A DNA stretch of 64,000 nucleotides from positions 1 through 64,000 of the forward strand of contig SECL01000020.1 in assembly GCA_004173455.1 (NCBI GenBank), written 5' to 3'. This DNA is from Moraxellaceae bacterium (GTDB taxonomy: Bacteria > Pseudomonadota > Gammaproteobacteria > Pseudomonadales > Moraxellaceae). Position numbers and translations under genes: made by a program. The notes under the pieces were generated by a model, which worked only from the letters and a program-made list of their open reading frames with translations, was not told the DNA's origin and did no database searches. Positions within the stretch are counted from its first letter, which is position 1, and every line of letters begins with the position of its first letter. Of this stretch, positions 8,486 to 16,510 are shown in pieces.

Positions 8486-9649
8486 TTAAAAATATGCATG
8501 TGACGTAACATTTGCAAAATGAATTTTTTGAAATTTTCCAAAGTGAGTTCGAATATTATCCAGTGTAAAACTTTCCAAATTATTTTTTATAAATAATTTT
8601 CGCTTTTCATGCTCAGGGTTCAATGGATCAACTTGTGCCATGTGCTTTCCAAATAATTCTTTGATTTGCTCTAACGTAATTTTAGCAATTTTAACGTTAG
8701 TAGCCTCTAAACTCTGCCTGTTATCCCAACATTTTAAAGCAATAAGAGCTGGTACAAAAGATGGATAAGTATCAAACTCCGACCTAAGATTATTTATAGA
8801 ATCTAATGCCCTTATAATTTCATCTGCTTTTTTCAATCCATTTTTATAATAATCTATCATATCGTCAGGAGTGTCAGCTCGAACTTGGTTAAGAAAAGCT
8901 AAGCTTTCATTCATATATGAAAGCATAAAATCAATTAATAAGTTTGGAATGTTTTCTGACTGCTCCAAGCATTTCAAATTTAGTGATACATAATGTTGGG
9001 CATTTTTATTGATAGTAAAAAACTGACTTTCGATAAATGATCCTATCGTAGATGAGTGAGAAGGAGTTTTGCAGTTAAATAAAAAATCAAGAATGTCTTT
9101 ACAATAGAGATAATTTTTTACAGTAAAGGCTTCTTGGTAATTTTCAATGTACTTTTGGAGTAGGCTACAGTTCAAAATTAAGCTATCCAAGTCATTACTG
9201 GAAGTGATATCTGCCAAGGAATGTAAAGTAAGTATTTCTGTAAGCTCATCACTATTTTCTTGTGGAAAATGGCTATAAAGCAAATTTTGAAAATCTAGTC
9301 TTGAAGCTTCCAAAAAGTTTATAAAATTTTTTACATCTATTCCATGATTAGACAATCGTAGTCTTGAAATATTAATTGCTGGAAATGGTAGTTGTATGTA
9401 ATTCAAATAGGTATCAATGAGTTTTAAATCTGCAATGAGGCTTTTAGGCTCGGTTTTCCCTTCATTTTCAAAAAAAATAGTTAACGCTTTAATGCCTTGA
9501 GTTCGTTGTAATTGAGCAAAATCATAGAGTCTAGGATACTGTTTTTTAAATTTTCTACAGCTCAATTCTAATTCAAGTATTCGTCTGATGACGGGTGTAT
9601 AAATTCTATTTAGAGCATTTTCGGCTTTAAGTTTCATTGGTTTTCCCAT
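8486..9649 (-). CDS. Hypothetical island protein, about 387 residues
   Basis: Not recognised. The sequence is helical and rich in Leu, Asn and charged residues, without signal peptide, membrane segment or a nucleotide-binding motif I can see. There is no cysteine cluster or histidine motif that would suggest metal binding. Two ATG starts compete, at 9649 and 9637, neither with a good ribosome binding site. The gene is more AT-rich than the replication-like genes next to it and sits alone on the minus strand between a terminator and the divergent alpA-like gene, the usual place for cargo in P4-like islands. An abortive-infection or phage-exclusion role is possible but nothing in the sequence proves it. 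Confidence 0.6.
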   Translation of the reverse strand: MGKPMKLKAENALNRIYTPVIRRILELELSCRKFKKQYPRLYDFAQLQRTQGIKALTIFFENEGKTEPKSLIADLKLIDTYLNYIQLPFPAINISRLRLSNHGIDVKNFINFLEASRLDFQNLLYSHFPQENSDELTEILTLHSLADITSSNDLDSLILNCSLLQKYIENYQEAFTVKNYLYCKDILDFLFNCKTPSHSSTIGSFIESQFFTINKNAQHYVSLNLKCLEQSENIPNLLIDFMLSYMNESLAFLNQVRADTPDDMIDYYKNGLKKADEIIRALDSINNLRSEFDTYPSFVPALIALKCWDNRQSLEATNVKIAKITLEQIKELFGKHMAQVDPLNPEHEKRKLFIKNNLESFTLDNIRTHFGKFQKIHFANVTSHAYF

Positions 9650-9756
9650 CAACAAAAATCAAAAAGAGGCGCGGTAATTGTCGATGCCTCAGAAAATTTG
9701 AACAATAATTTAACTATCGGTCAGATGCTGACCCTATAGCATAAGGTACTTCTATC

Positions 9757-9969
9757 ATGAAGGAAAATGATCCATATGTTCGTCCTAAACAAGCAGCGGC
9801 AAAAATTGGTATAGGACTCTCTACGCTAAATGACTGGACTAATCCCAAATCATCACGTTTCAAGTCCACGCTACCGGCAAAGATAAAACTGAGTAAATCG
9901 GTCGTTGTCTGGAGATTATCGGAAATAGAAGCCTGGATTGAATCTCATCGGGACACAACCACTAGCTAG
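9757..9969 (+). CDS. AlpA-family helix-turn-helix regulator
   Basis: A 70-residue winged HTH protein of the AlpA/MerR-like class: PKQAAAKIGIGLSTLNDW is the recognition HTH, followed by KLSKSVVVWRLSEIEAWIE, the wing and closing helix typical of phage AlpA. Relatives regulate integrase or excision genes of P4-type islands. It reads divergently from the unknown gene at 8486-9649 and lies upstream of the Gp2-like gene, so it probably controls island mobility or replication genes. Confidence 0.85.
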   Translation: MKENDPYVRPKQAAAKIGIGLSTLNDWTNPKSSRFKSTLPAKIKLSKSVVVWRLSEIEAWIESHRDTTTS

Positions 9970-10023
9970 GAATCTGACTGGATAACTCTGTACAAAAGCT
10001 GGACTGGTTTTCCCACGGTAAAA

Positions 10024-10123
10024 CGGCGTATCCGTAATATGGCTACGCCGGAAAGCTCATAGATCTGAATATTGTATTAATATTCAATTATTATATATAT
10101 CAATTACATATCTAATAATTGAA
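10024..10123. repeat. Cluster of inverted repeats upstream of the Gp2-like gene
   Basis: Three palindromes follow one another: CGGCGTA/TACGCCG (10024-10030, 10044-10050), TGAATATT/AATATTCA (10066-10073, 10079-10086), and an 11-bp pair TTCAATTATTA/TAATAATTGAA (10083-10093, 10113-10123). The last two lie in very AT-rich DNA. Such DNA ahead of a replication-initiator-like gene could be an origin or an operator set for the AlpA protein. Confidence 0.5.
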
Positions 10124-10172
10124 TTCATATCTGTTTGATAAATATAGATTAATTAAAGTAAGGGTAAATGCA

Positions 10173-10211
10173 ATGAATCTATCTACAAGACAAGTTTATC
10201 AAGCCACATAG
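10173..10211 (+). CDS. Possible 12-codon leader peptide
   Basis: ATG at 10173 has AAGGG upstream and opens a 12-residue frame (MNLSTRQVYQAT) that ends 13 bases before the Gp2-like start, which has its own GGAG. It may be a leader peptide or chance. Weak call. Confidence 0.2.
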   Translation: MNLSTRQVYQAT

Positions 10212-10224
10212 GAACAGGAGTTCA

Positions 10225-11361
10225 ATGAATGAAGATTTAGATTACTTTGAAAGTTATGATGATATTTCTACCTATGAGCTAACCAATGTCTTAAGCAGTG
10301 ATGCAGGGCTTTATTATGATGAGTTCAGTAAACCTATCTATTGTCCAGATCAGACGTTAGAACAAATATGTAATGTCATTATATTGGTTGAAAAGTTACA
10401 TGAATTTAAATCGCTGATATTACCTTATAAGTTGGTGAAATCAGCATTTGGTAATCAGCAGAGATATCAACTGCAACAAGAGTTCAGGGATTTACTTGCA
10501 TTCCTGAAATCATGGCAACCAGATCTGGATACCAGTCATTATGACTGTGAGCATTACAGGCTGTTTAAAGAAGTCTGTGATGAGGTAGGCATAGAAGCCC
10601 TACAGTTCCATGTTAAAGCCAGTGACTATATTGTCAATGGTGATGGACAACAGGTCATTGCTGCTGAGCATATTAATCAGTTTATTACTAAGCTGTGGAC
10701 AGCAGTAAGATCACCCGTCTTTAAAAAAATGATGAGTGATCGTCGTGACAAATCAAGGCATAACCTGAAATCAGGAATGCAATTGATTAACCGGTTATTT
10801 TTGCGTTATGCACGCTTAATGGTCTGCCGGATTGACTTGGCACTAAGGCCAGAATATCTGGAGGGTCAAACAGTCGAGGAAATGCAGGAGTATCTGCAAA
10901 GATTCCTCAACAACAGGCGTTCCAATGCCCTGTTTGACCAGATGGTGGGTTATGTGTGGCGGCTAGAATTTGGCCACAAGAAAGGGTTGCACTTCCATAT
11001 TATCATGTTCTTTGACGGCTCTGAGGTATACAAAGATGGCTACTACACGCAGAAAATCGGTGAATACTGGCGCGATAGCGTTACCAAGGGTAGAGGCTTA
11101 TTTTACAACTGTAATGCCAACAAAAGCCGATATCGTAAATTAGGCATTGGCATGATCAATCATGATGATGATGAAAAGATTGGCAATTTACATAAAGTCT
11201 TGGCCTACCTGACTAAAACATCACAATTTGTAATTGTGAAAACACTTGCAAACTATCGTTGCTTTGGGCGCTCTGAAATGCCAAGCCTGATAGGAACAAG
11301 TGGCGCTATCAAGCGTGGTAGGCCAAGACGTACCCCGTCTTCACCACCAAACCAGATCTAA
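10225..11361 (+). CDS. Inovirus Gp2 / YagK-YfjJ family protein (Rep-like)
   Basis: A 378-residue protein of the inovirus-type Gp2/YfjJ family found in filamentous phages and P4-like islands. The C-terminal half carries the family core: LMVCRIDLALRPEYL (about 195-210), VWRLEFGHKKGLHFHIIMFF (about 245-265) with an HxH motif like that of HUH endonucleases, and a final block with YRCFGRS and a basic tail (KRGRPRRTP). A role in rolling-circle-type replication or mobilisation of the element is inferred from the HUH-like motif and is not proven. ATG at 10225 has GGAG at the right distance. A hairpin (11368-11386) follows the stop. Confidence 0.75.
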   Translation: MNEDLDYFESYDDISTYELTNVLSSDAGLYYDEFSKPIYCPDQTLEQICNVIILVEKLHEFKSLILPYKLVKSAFGNQQRYQLQQEFRDLLAFLKSWQPDLDTSHYDCEHYRLFKEVCDEVGIEALQFHVKASDYIVNGDGQQVIAAEHINQFITKLWTAVRSPVFKKMMSDRRDKSRHNLKSGMQLINRLFLRYARLMVCRIDLALRPEYLEGQTVEEMQEYLQRFLNNRRSNALFDQMVGYVWRLEFGHKKGLHFHIIMFFDGSEVYKDGYYTQKIGEYWRDSVTKGRGLFYNCNANKSRYRKLGIGMINHDDDEKIGNLHKVLAYLTKTSQFVIVKTLANYRCFGRSEMPSLIGTSGAIKRGRPRRTPSSPPNQI

Positions 11362-11367
11362 GTTGAA

Positions 11368-11386
11368 GGAGTGGTTCAACCACTCC
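11368..11386 (+). terminator. Hairpin after the Gp2-like gene
   Basis: GGAGTGGTT-C-AACCACTCC forms a 9-bp stem just after the stop codon, followed by AGTTTAGTTT. The T-run is poor, so termination may be partial. Confidence 0.4.
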
Positions 11387-11532
11387 AGTTTAGTTTCAAA
11401 ACACTTATTCCTGTTACCCGCTGACACCATGAGGCACCGGGCTAGGCTCATGCATGCCTGAAATTGAGCAGGCTTAACAGGAATCACTAAATTTTATCCC
11501 AAAAAGTTATTTTTTATTAAGGAGTTAATAGT

Positions 11533-12579
11533 ATGTCAGGTTTAAAGCCATCCAAACCAATGGTTAAAAAATACGATATCCTGCAAGCCAGTTATGGGGG
11601 TATCGGCTTGTCCGGCTCTGAAGCGCACATGGTCAACTTGCTATGGCAGCTTGACTGGCACTGCCGTAGGTTTGGCAGTACCGCCACCCAGCCTTTTCAG
11701 GTCAGGATTGACCGGCAACGGTTCTACCGTGAGCACTATACCTACTCGCAGATTGGATACAGCTTTATGGAAGTTTTATCATGGAGCCATGGCCAGATAC
11801 AGGAGTGTTTTAGTGCCTATCACCTAAATCCGTATATCCAGCTGATTAGTCATAAGTTACAAAGCTTACAGCAAGACATCGGTTGTACGCTTCATCGTGC
11901 CCATCAGCATCAGTTGGCCAAGCAATGCCTGAATGAAATCCGTATGGCGGTGCGTTCACCGGAATTTGTGATCCGCAACAGTGACTGGAATCGACAGGGT
12001 CGGCAGAATCTTGCCATGCAAAAGAGCTTTGTTCGGCAGGCTGTCAGGAAGTTTAATACCGTATCGCTGCTGGGACTGGAAATTAACCAGACCGGTTTAC
12101 ATCCACGCGGTACTTCATTTAATCCCCATGATCTGCATGAGGTGGAAATCCAGCGTAGCCGTGGACTAACCGAATTTATCAAGCGACTGGAGCAGGAGGT
12201 ATTTAAGGACAAGCTGGCAGGTACATTGTGTTCCAGCGGCTTTGATGCCTACAAGGGGCTATGCAACAGGCTCCAGCTTGTCCTGCTGGTTGATGAGGAA
12301 GGTAACATTCCCCTGATTAATCTGGAGCAGCTCAATGAAGTATGGCAACAGTGCAACCTACCGAATCCTGTCACCGCAGAAGGAGCCTGCCTGCGCTCAC
12401 AGGTCTGCATGGATGTGCATTTTGGCCGGTTAACGGATGGGGATGCCATCCGGCAAAATGAGCTAAAAGACCATCTGGAGATGCTACACGAGCGGGAACA
12501 TTACCGCAGGTACGACAGCACGGTATTTGCACCCTGCACGCAAATCCACCGTGGTGCCATCATGCTGGGTGGCAGGTAG
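11533..12579 (+). CDS. Diverged Gp2-like protein lacking the HxH motif
   Basis: A 348-residue protein without a family I can name confidently. It shares a local pattern with the preceding Gp2-like protein: LNEIRMAVRSPEF...SDWNRQGRQNL here against LWTAVRSPVF...SDRRDKSRHNL there, followed in both by a hydrophobic strand (LLGLEINQ versus MVCRIDLA). The catalytic-looking HFHII block has no counterpart. ATG at 11533 follows AAGGAG. It ends before a strong terminator at 12611. It may be a non-catalytic partner or regulator of the Gp2-like protein. The relation is by eye over about 60 residues. Confidence 0.6.
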   Translation: MSGLKPSKPMVKKYDILQASYGGIGLSGSEAHMVNLLWQLDWHCRRFGSTATQPFQVRIDRQRFYREHYTYSQIGYSFMEVLSWSHGQIQECFSAYHLNPYIQLISHKLQSLQQDIGCTLHRAHQHQLAKQCLNEIRMAVRSPEFVIRNSDWNRQGRQNLAMQKSFVRQAVRKFNTVSLLGLEINQTGLHPRGTSFNPHDLHEVEIQRSRGLTEFIKRLEQEVFKDKLAGTLCSSGFDAYKGLCNRLQLVLLVDEEGNIPLINLEQLNEVWQQCNLPNPVTAEGACLRSQVCMDVHFGRLTDGDAIRQNELKDHLEMLHEREHYRRYDSTVFAPCTQIHRGAIMLGGR

Positions 12580-12610
12580 CATATCCACTGCTGCCTTGGT
12601 AAGTACTTAT

Positions 12611-12647
12611 GCCTGCCAGTACATCTAATGGACTGGCAGGCTTTTTT
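12611..12647 (+). terminator. Rho-independent terminator
   Basis: GCCTGCCAGT and ACTGGCAGGC form a 10-bp stem with an 11-base loop, followed by six T. It ends the 11533-12579 transcript and lies tail to tail with the small-protein operon on the other strand. Confidence 0.85.
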
Positions 12648-12669
12648 ATGATGCATTGCATGTTGGATA

Positions 12670-12897
12670 TTATCTGCCAGTTCTTAAACTCAGTAGGGTT
12701 ACCATGCCCAGGATCAGTAATGCGCCAATGATCTTGCCCACGGATGGGAACATCACCGCAGGCCAGACAATACCCTGACCAAGGTTATAGGCAAAGCTCT
12801 TGTAGTTGTAGTAACCCCAGAAATGCTGATAGATGGCAAACAAAAAACCAATGGTGGCGTAGATGCCAATCAACCAAAGTTTAATTTGAGTGGTCAT
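12670..12897 (-). CDS. Small membrane protein
   Basis: A 75-residue protein (MTTQIKLWLIGIYATIGFLF...) with two hydrophobic segments, one near residues 5-22 and one near 50-70, joined by an aromatic loop. No family recognised. ATG at 12897 has GGAG nine bases upstream. It overlaps the end of the preceding small gene, so the pair is translationally coupled in a three-gene cluster of tiny envelope proteins. Confidence 0.55.
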   Translation of the reverse strand: MTTQIKLWLIGIYATIGFLFAIYQHFWGYYNYKSFAYNLGQGIVWPAVMFPSVGKIIGALLILGMVTLLSLRTGR

Positions 12898-13027
12898 TGT
12901 GCTTGCTCCCGAATGCAAAGTTACCAATCGCGCCTAACACGGCCAAAAAGATCATCACGCCAATAAACGGCAGGCCAACGATTGAGATAAAACCAATGAT
13001 GAAAATAATCCCGGCAATAAAACGCAT
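12881..13027 (-). CDS. 48-residue membrane peptide
   Basis: A short gene with a strong ribosome binding site (AAGGAGTAAGGCC before ATG at 13027). The product starts MRFIAGIIFIIGFISIVG and is one long hydrophobic stretch of about 35 residues ending in a polar tail (GSKHNDHSN). The stop overlaps the start region of the next gene by 17 bases, and its own start follows the lipoprotein stop by 4 bases. The tight packing and ribosome site support a real gene. Function unknown. Confidence 0.55.
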   Translation of the reverse strand: MRFIAGIIFIIGFISIVGLPFIGVMIFLAVLGAIGNFAFGSKHNDHSN

Positions 13028-13031
13028 GGCC

Positions 13032-13289
13032 TTACTCCTTCATGCACTGGAAGGTGGCATTGGCAGTATCGTGCTGGAAGGCATCAGTCTGGTGAAAGGT
13101 GTACATGTTGTTCTTTAAGTCTTCCTCACCGTACTTATCTTCCAGCTTGTTATAGATGCATGAGCAGATGTCAGAGTCAACGCCACTGGCCTTACAGCCA
13201 CTAATAAACTGGCGCTCTGTCTTACTGGCACAGCCCATGAGTAACACACTGGCAAGTCCTGCCAGCACAGCATATTGATAACGTTTCAA
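13032..13289 (-). CDS. Small lipoprotein
   Basis: An 85-residue protein with a lipoprotein signal peptide: basic MKRYQ, hydrophobic core and LMGC lipobox (Cys20). The mature part has four more cysteines (GCKASG, DICSCIY and FQCMKE), suggesting two disulfides in the periplasm. First gene of a three-gene cluster with the two membrane peptides. No family recognised; small Cys-rich lipoproteins of this type occur on plasmids and islands, where entry exclusion is one known role, but that is a guess here. Confidence 0.6.
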   Translation of the reverse strand: MKRYQYAVLAGLASVLLMGCASKTERQFISGCKASGVDSDICSCIYNKLEDKYGEEDLKNNMYTFHQTDAFQHDTANATFQCMKE

Positions 13290-13455
13290 TTGTTCTCTCC
13301 AAGACTTAAATCCTGATTGTTGTTGTATGGCCTAAAGCGGGCTTATCTTTAAATGCACGCTGCCTTGCTGGTTAACCACCCAGCAAATCACAGGCGTAAA
13401 ACATCCCTATGCACTGCTATGGCAAGTGGGCACATGAAAAATAAGGCGGCTTGGT

Positions 13456-13539
13456 TTATTTGGCTAAACTGAGCGTAGTCAAAATGCAGATAAAGTAATG
13501 CTTAAGAGAGAAAAACAGGAAGAGATGAAACTTAGTCAT
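13456..13539 (-). CDS. Possible 27-residue hydrophobic peptide
   Basis: ATG at 13539 is preceded by a textbook AAGGAGTCAACC ribosome site. The peptide starts MTKFHLFLFFSLKHYF and ends in SLAK; it is hydrophobic and aromatic with a few basic residues. This resembles leader peptides or type I toxins only in a general way. Support is the ribosome site alone. Confidence 0.3.
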   Translation of the reverse strand: MTKFHLFLFFSLKHYFICILTTLSLAK

Positions 13540-13610
13540 GGTTGACTCCTTAGGTAGAGAAGTCCTGCCAGATCACTGTCAAATGATGGGTGGCAGAACG
13601 AGAGCGGGTT

Positions 13611-13744
13611 GACAGACTGATACCTAAGAAATCAGCACGCGCGAACGCGTCCCCCCCTCGTTCCACCGCAGAGGGGGACGAGAAAGGCACGCACAAGAAA
13701 CACAAAGAACATGAATCGTTGTGCGCTTAGGTATACGGTCTGTC
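13611..13744. repeat. Long stem-loop with nested GC-rich hairpin beside the integrase
   Basis: GACAGACTGATACCTAAG (13611-13628) is almost the exact reverse complement of 13726-13744 (one mismatch and one extra base). Inside are CGCG-rich DNA and a second hairpin GTCCCCCCCTC (13649-13659) / GAGGGGGAC (13671-13679). The 134-base structure lies in a gene-free stretch (13540-13853) between the small-protein cluster and the integrase. It could be a structured RNA, a replication or transfer origin, or excisionase/integrase arm sites. Confidence 0.6.
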
Positions 13745-13853
13745 AAAACCGACTGGCAATGTAGGCCAGCCAGAAAAGGATAAGCTGTCGTGTTTACTTA
13801 GTCAATTGAGGAGCTTAAGTATTTCCCAGTGAATTTTAAAAAATCGCAATAAG

Positions 13854-15059
13854 CTATTTGCCTTTCAATTTATCCAAGTAATCAGCCCATCCTTGCATCA
13901 TTTCCCGACGTTTGACTAGATGCTTCGTCCGATTATAGGCACGGCCATGCATGTCACGTACCTGATGGGCTAATTGCTGTTCAATAATTTCTATTGGGTA
14001 CTCTAAGACTTCTTCCAAGATAGTCCGTGCTGCGGCACGGAATCCATGCCCACACATCTGCTCTGAACTGTATCCTAACCGTCTGATGGCTTGGTTAATG
14101 GTGTTTTCAGACATGGTTTTTACTTGAGTATGAATAGCTGGAAAAACATATTCACTATGTCCGGTGAAATCTTTAAGTTTTACAAATAAATCATAAGCTT
14201 GGTTTGATAATGGAACGATGTGGTCAAGGCCAGTTTGCTTTTTCGTCTTGGGCGGCGTAAAACGCCATAGGCGCTGCTCAAAATCAATATCTGCCCAGCG
14301 TGCTGTCCTCAGCTCCCCGGGACGAACAAAGACCAGCGGTGCAATCTTTAGAGCATATTGCGTGGTAACATTGCCATCGTAGTGATCGATATCAATAAGC
14401 AGTCGGGCAAAGTCAGTGGGTTCAGTGATTGCTGCACGATGTTTAACACTGGTTGATTGTAGGGCACCTTTTAAGTCCTGTGTCATATCACGCTCACAGA
14501 CACCAATAGCGACGCCATAGCGCATCACCTGCCCACACTTGATCTTAACTTCTCGTGCCGTCTCAAAAGTGCCTTTTTCCTCTAATTGACGGCATACCGC
14601 TAGAATATCGCGTGGTGTAATGGCTGAGATGGGTTGGTCACCGAGTCCAATATAGGCATATTTCAATAAGCGATTGGCTTTTACCAGTGTGGCTTCTGAA
14701 TAATTTTGTCGGGATAACCAATCCTCTGCAATAGCCTGAAAGGTGTTTAAATGCTCTTCCAGATTTTCCTTAGCAATACGTTTTTTTTCGGTTGAAGGGT
14801 CAACTCCTTCTGATAGCTCTTTTTTTATCCGGTCGCGTTGCTGTCGAGCTTCAGCTAAAGATACTTGTGGATAGGAACCTAGCGTAATCGTATTACGTTT
14901 TTTAATTATAGGGCGGGTATAATCTAGTCGCCATGTCTTTTTGCCCTGTGGATCAACCAATAAATATAGTCCACCGCCATCAGATAGCTTGATTGTTTTA
15001 TCAGTTGCTTTAATAGTTCTAACACGCGTATCGGTAAGCGGGACAACAACTTTAGGCAT
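13854..15059 (-). CDS. P4-type tyrosine recombinase (integrase)
   Basis: A 401-residue phage-type integrase with an N-terminal DUF4102 arm-binding domain (about 1-95, GGGLYLLVDPQGKKTWRLDY), a core-binding domain (about 100-200) and the catalytic domain. The full catalytic set is visible: R246 (RPGELR), H338 and R341 (HGFR), H365 (LAHQ) and Y375 (YNRT). It should cut and join DNA at the 3' end of the tRNA-Arg gene that starts 165 bases away. Catalytic residues are intact, so the element may still be mobile if its other end is intact. The ATG at 15059 has no strong ribosome site. Confidence 0.95.
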   Translation of the reverse strand: MPKVVVPLTDTRVRTIKATDKTIKLSDGGGLYLLVDPQGKKTWRLDYTRPIIKKRNTITLGSYPQVSLAEARQQRDRIKKELSEGVDPSTEKKRIAKENLEEHLNTFQAIAEDWLSRQNYSEATLVKANRLLKYAYIGLGDQPISAITPRDILAVCRQLEEKGTFETAREVKIKCGQVMRYGVAIGVCERDMTQDLKGALQSTSVKHRAAITEPTDFARLLIDIDHYDGNVTTQYALKIAPLVFVRPGELRTARWADIDFEQRLWRFTPPKTKKQTGLDHIVPLSNQAYDLFVKLKDFTGHSEYVFPAIHTQVKTMSENTINQAIRRLGYSSEQMCGHGFRAAARTILEEVLEYPIEIIEQQLAHQVRDMHGRAYNRTKHLVKRREMMQGWADYLDKLKGK

Positions 15060-15223
15060 TTTTACGGTATCGATATTGCGGTAAAAGCATCATACCGCAT
15101 TGCATACCGCAAAAATAGTTAGATTCAATTAGATTGGATTAGCACCAATTAGCTAGAAAAATTAAAAATTATTATATATTTCAAGGCACTTAAGAGCGAT
15201 TTAGCTTGCTTTAGAACAATAAA

Positions 15224-15300
15224 TGGCGCGCCCGGCGGGATTCGAACCCACGACCCCTGCCTTCGGAGGGCAGTACTCTATCCAGCTGAGCTACGGGCGC
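15224..15300 (-). tRNA. tRNA-Arg (CCG)
   Basis: On the minus strand the sequence from 15300 folds into a full cloverleaf: acceptor GCGCCCG/CGGGCGC, D-arm with AGCTGGATAGAGT, anticodon stem CTGCC/GGCAG with loop CTCCGAA (anticodon CCG), T-arm GGTTCGAATCC, discriminator G and encoded CCA (15224-15226). Its 3' end faces the integrase gene, the usual arrangement for a P4-type island inserted into the tRNA 3' end. Confidence 0.97.
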
Positions 15301-15541
15301 ATAAGGCCAGCATCATAGGCAAAAAACTGACGCTGGTAAAGCATTGCTTTTTTAATCGCTAGTTTTCTGTGCAACTTATGATCATTCCGTACAGTTATTA
15401 GCCCTATACCCTAATTTCTCTTGCCAGGCGAATAAGTTGCAACGTAGCGTTGATAAAATGCAACCGGATAGGACTTGGCTTTTTTGGTAATTTTCCTGAC
15501 AATAGATGCCCTATGCTTAACCAGTCATTTGAGAGAATTCC

Positions 15542-16510
15542 ATGACCGATGCTTTAGTGTTAAAGCAGCTCACCAAAACCTATAAAAACGGGTTCGAAGC
15601 ATTAAAAGGCATTGATCTTACCGTAAGCGAAGGTGATTTTTATGCATTGCTTGGGCCAAATGGGGCGGGCAAGTCAACCACCATTAGTATTATTAGCTCA
15701 CTGACCCGCAAATCATCGGGTCATGTTGAAATCTTTGGTCATGATCTGGACACGCATCCTTCACAGGCCAAGCAATGTCTCGGTGTAGTGCCGCAAGAAT
15801 TTAACTTTGGCCAGTTTGAAAAAGTCTTTGATATTCTGGTGACACAGGCGGGTTATTACGGCATTCCCAAAAAGGAAGCGCAAATTCGTGCTGAAAAGTA
15901 TTTAAACCAGTTGGGTCTATGGGAAAAGCATAATGTCCAATCGCGCCTGCTGTCCGGTGGGATGAAGCGTCGCCTGATGATTGCGCGTGCCATGATTCAT
16001 GAGCCGCGCTTATTGATTTTGGATGAACCCACTGCGGGCGTGGATATTGAATTACGGCGTTCCATGTGGGAATTTCTGACGGAAATCAATAATCAGGGCA
16101 CGTCTATTATTTTAACCACGCATTATCTGGAAGAAGCCGAAATGCTGTGCCGACGCATTGCCATTATTGACAAAGGCGTCATTAAGGAAGACACCGACAT
16201 TAAAACCCTGCTTAATCAGTTGTCGGTAGAAACCTTTGTACTGGATTTAAAACAACCGGTCACTGACTGGCCTGCATTTAATATTCAAGGCGTTCATTTT
16301 CAGCCAATTGATCCTGTAACCGTTGAAGTCAGCATTGATAAAGGTCAGGCGCTAAATGACGTATTTGCACTATTGGCAAGCCAGAACATGATAGTGACCA
16401 GTATGCGTAACAAATCCAATCGACTCGAAGAGCTATTTATTCACATGGTTGAAAAAAACCTTGCTGATCAAACTTTGGCTGATCAAAAGCCTGCTGGAGC
16501 AAAACTATGA
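15542..16510 (+). CDS. yadG: ABC exporter ATPase (YadG-like)
   Basis: A 322-residue ABC ATPase of the ABC-2 exporter class. Walker A GPNGAGKST (38-46), signature LSGGM (136-140), Walker B LLILDE (156-161). After the ATPase core is a C-terminal region of about 100 residues as in DrrA/CcmA/YadG proteins. Substrate unknown. It overlaps the permease gene by 4 bases (ATGA), so the two are coupled. Confidence 0.9.
   Translation: MTDALVLKQLTKTYKNGFEALKGIDLTVSEGDFYALLGPNGAGKSTTISIISSLTRKSSGHVEIFGHDLDTHPSQAKQCLGVVPQEFNFGQFEKVFDILVTQAGYYGIPKKEAQIRAEKYLNQLGLWEKHNVQSRLLSGGMKRRLMIARAMIHEPRLLILDEPTAGVDIELRRSMWEFLTEINNQGTSIILTTHYLEEAEMLCRRIAIIDKGVIKEDTDIKTLLNQLSVETFVLDLKQPVTDWPAFNIQGVHFQPIDPVTVEVSIDKGQALNDVFALLASQNMIVTSMRNKSNRLEELFIHMVEKNLADQTLADQKPAGAKL

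Noticed and set aside
1-13853. Left att copy of the tRNA-Arg 3' end
   Set aside because: I looked for the T-arm and acceptor text in this range and found no convincing copy, so none is reported.
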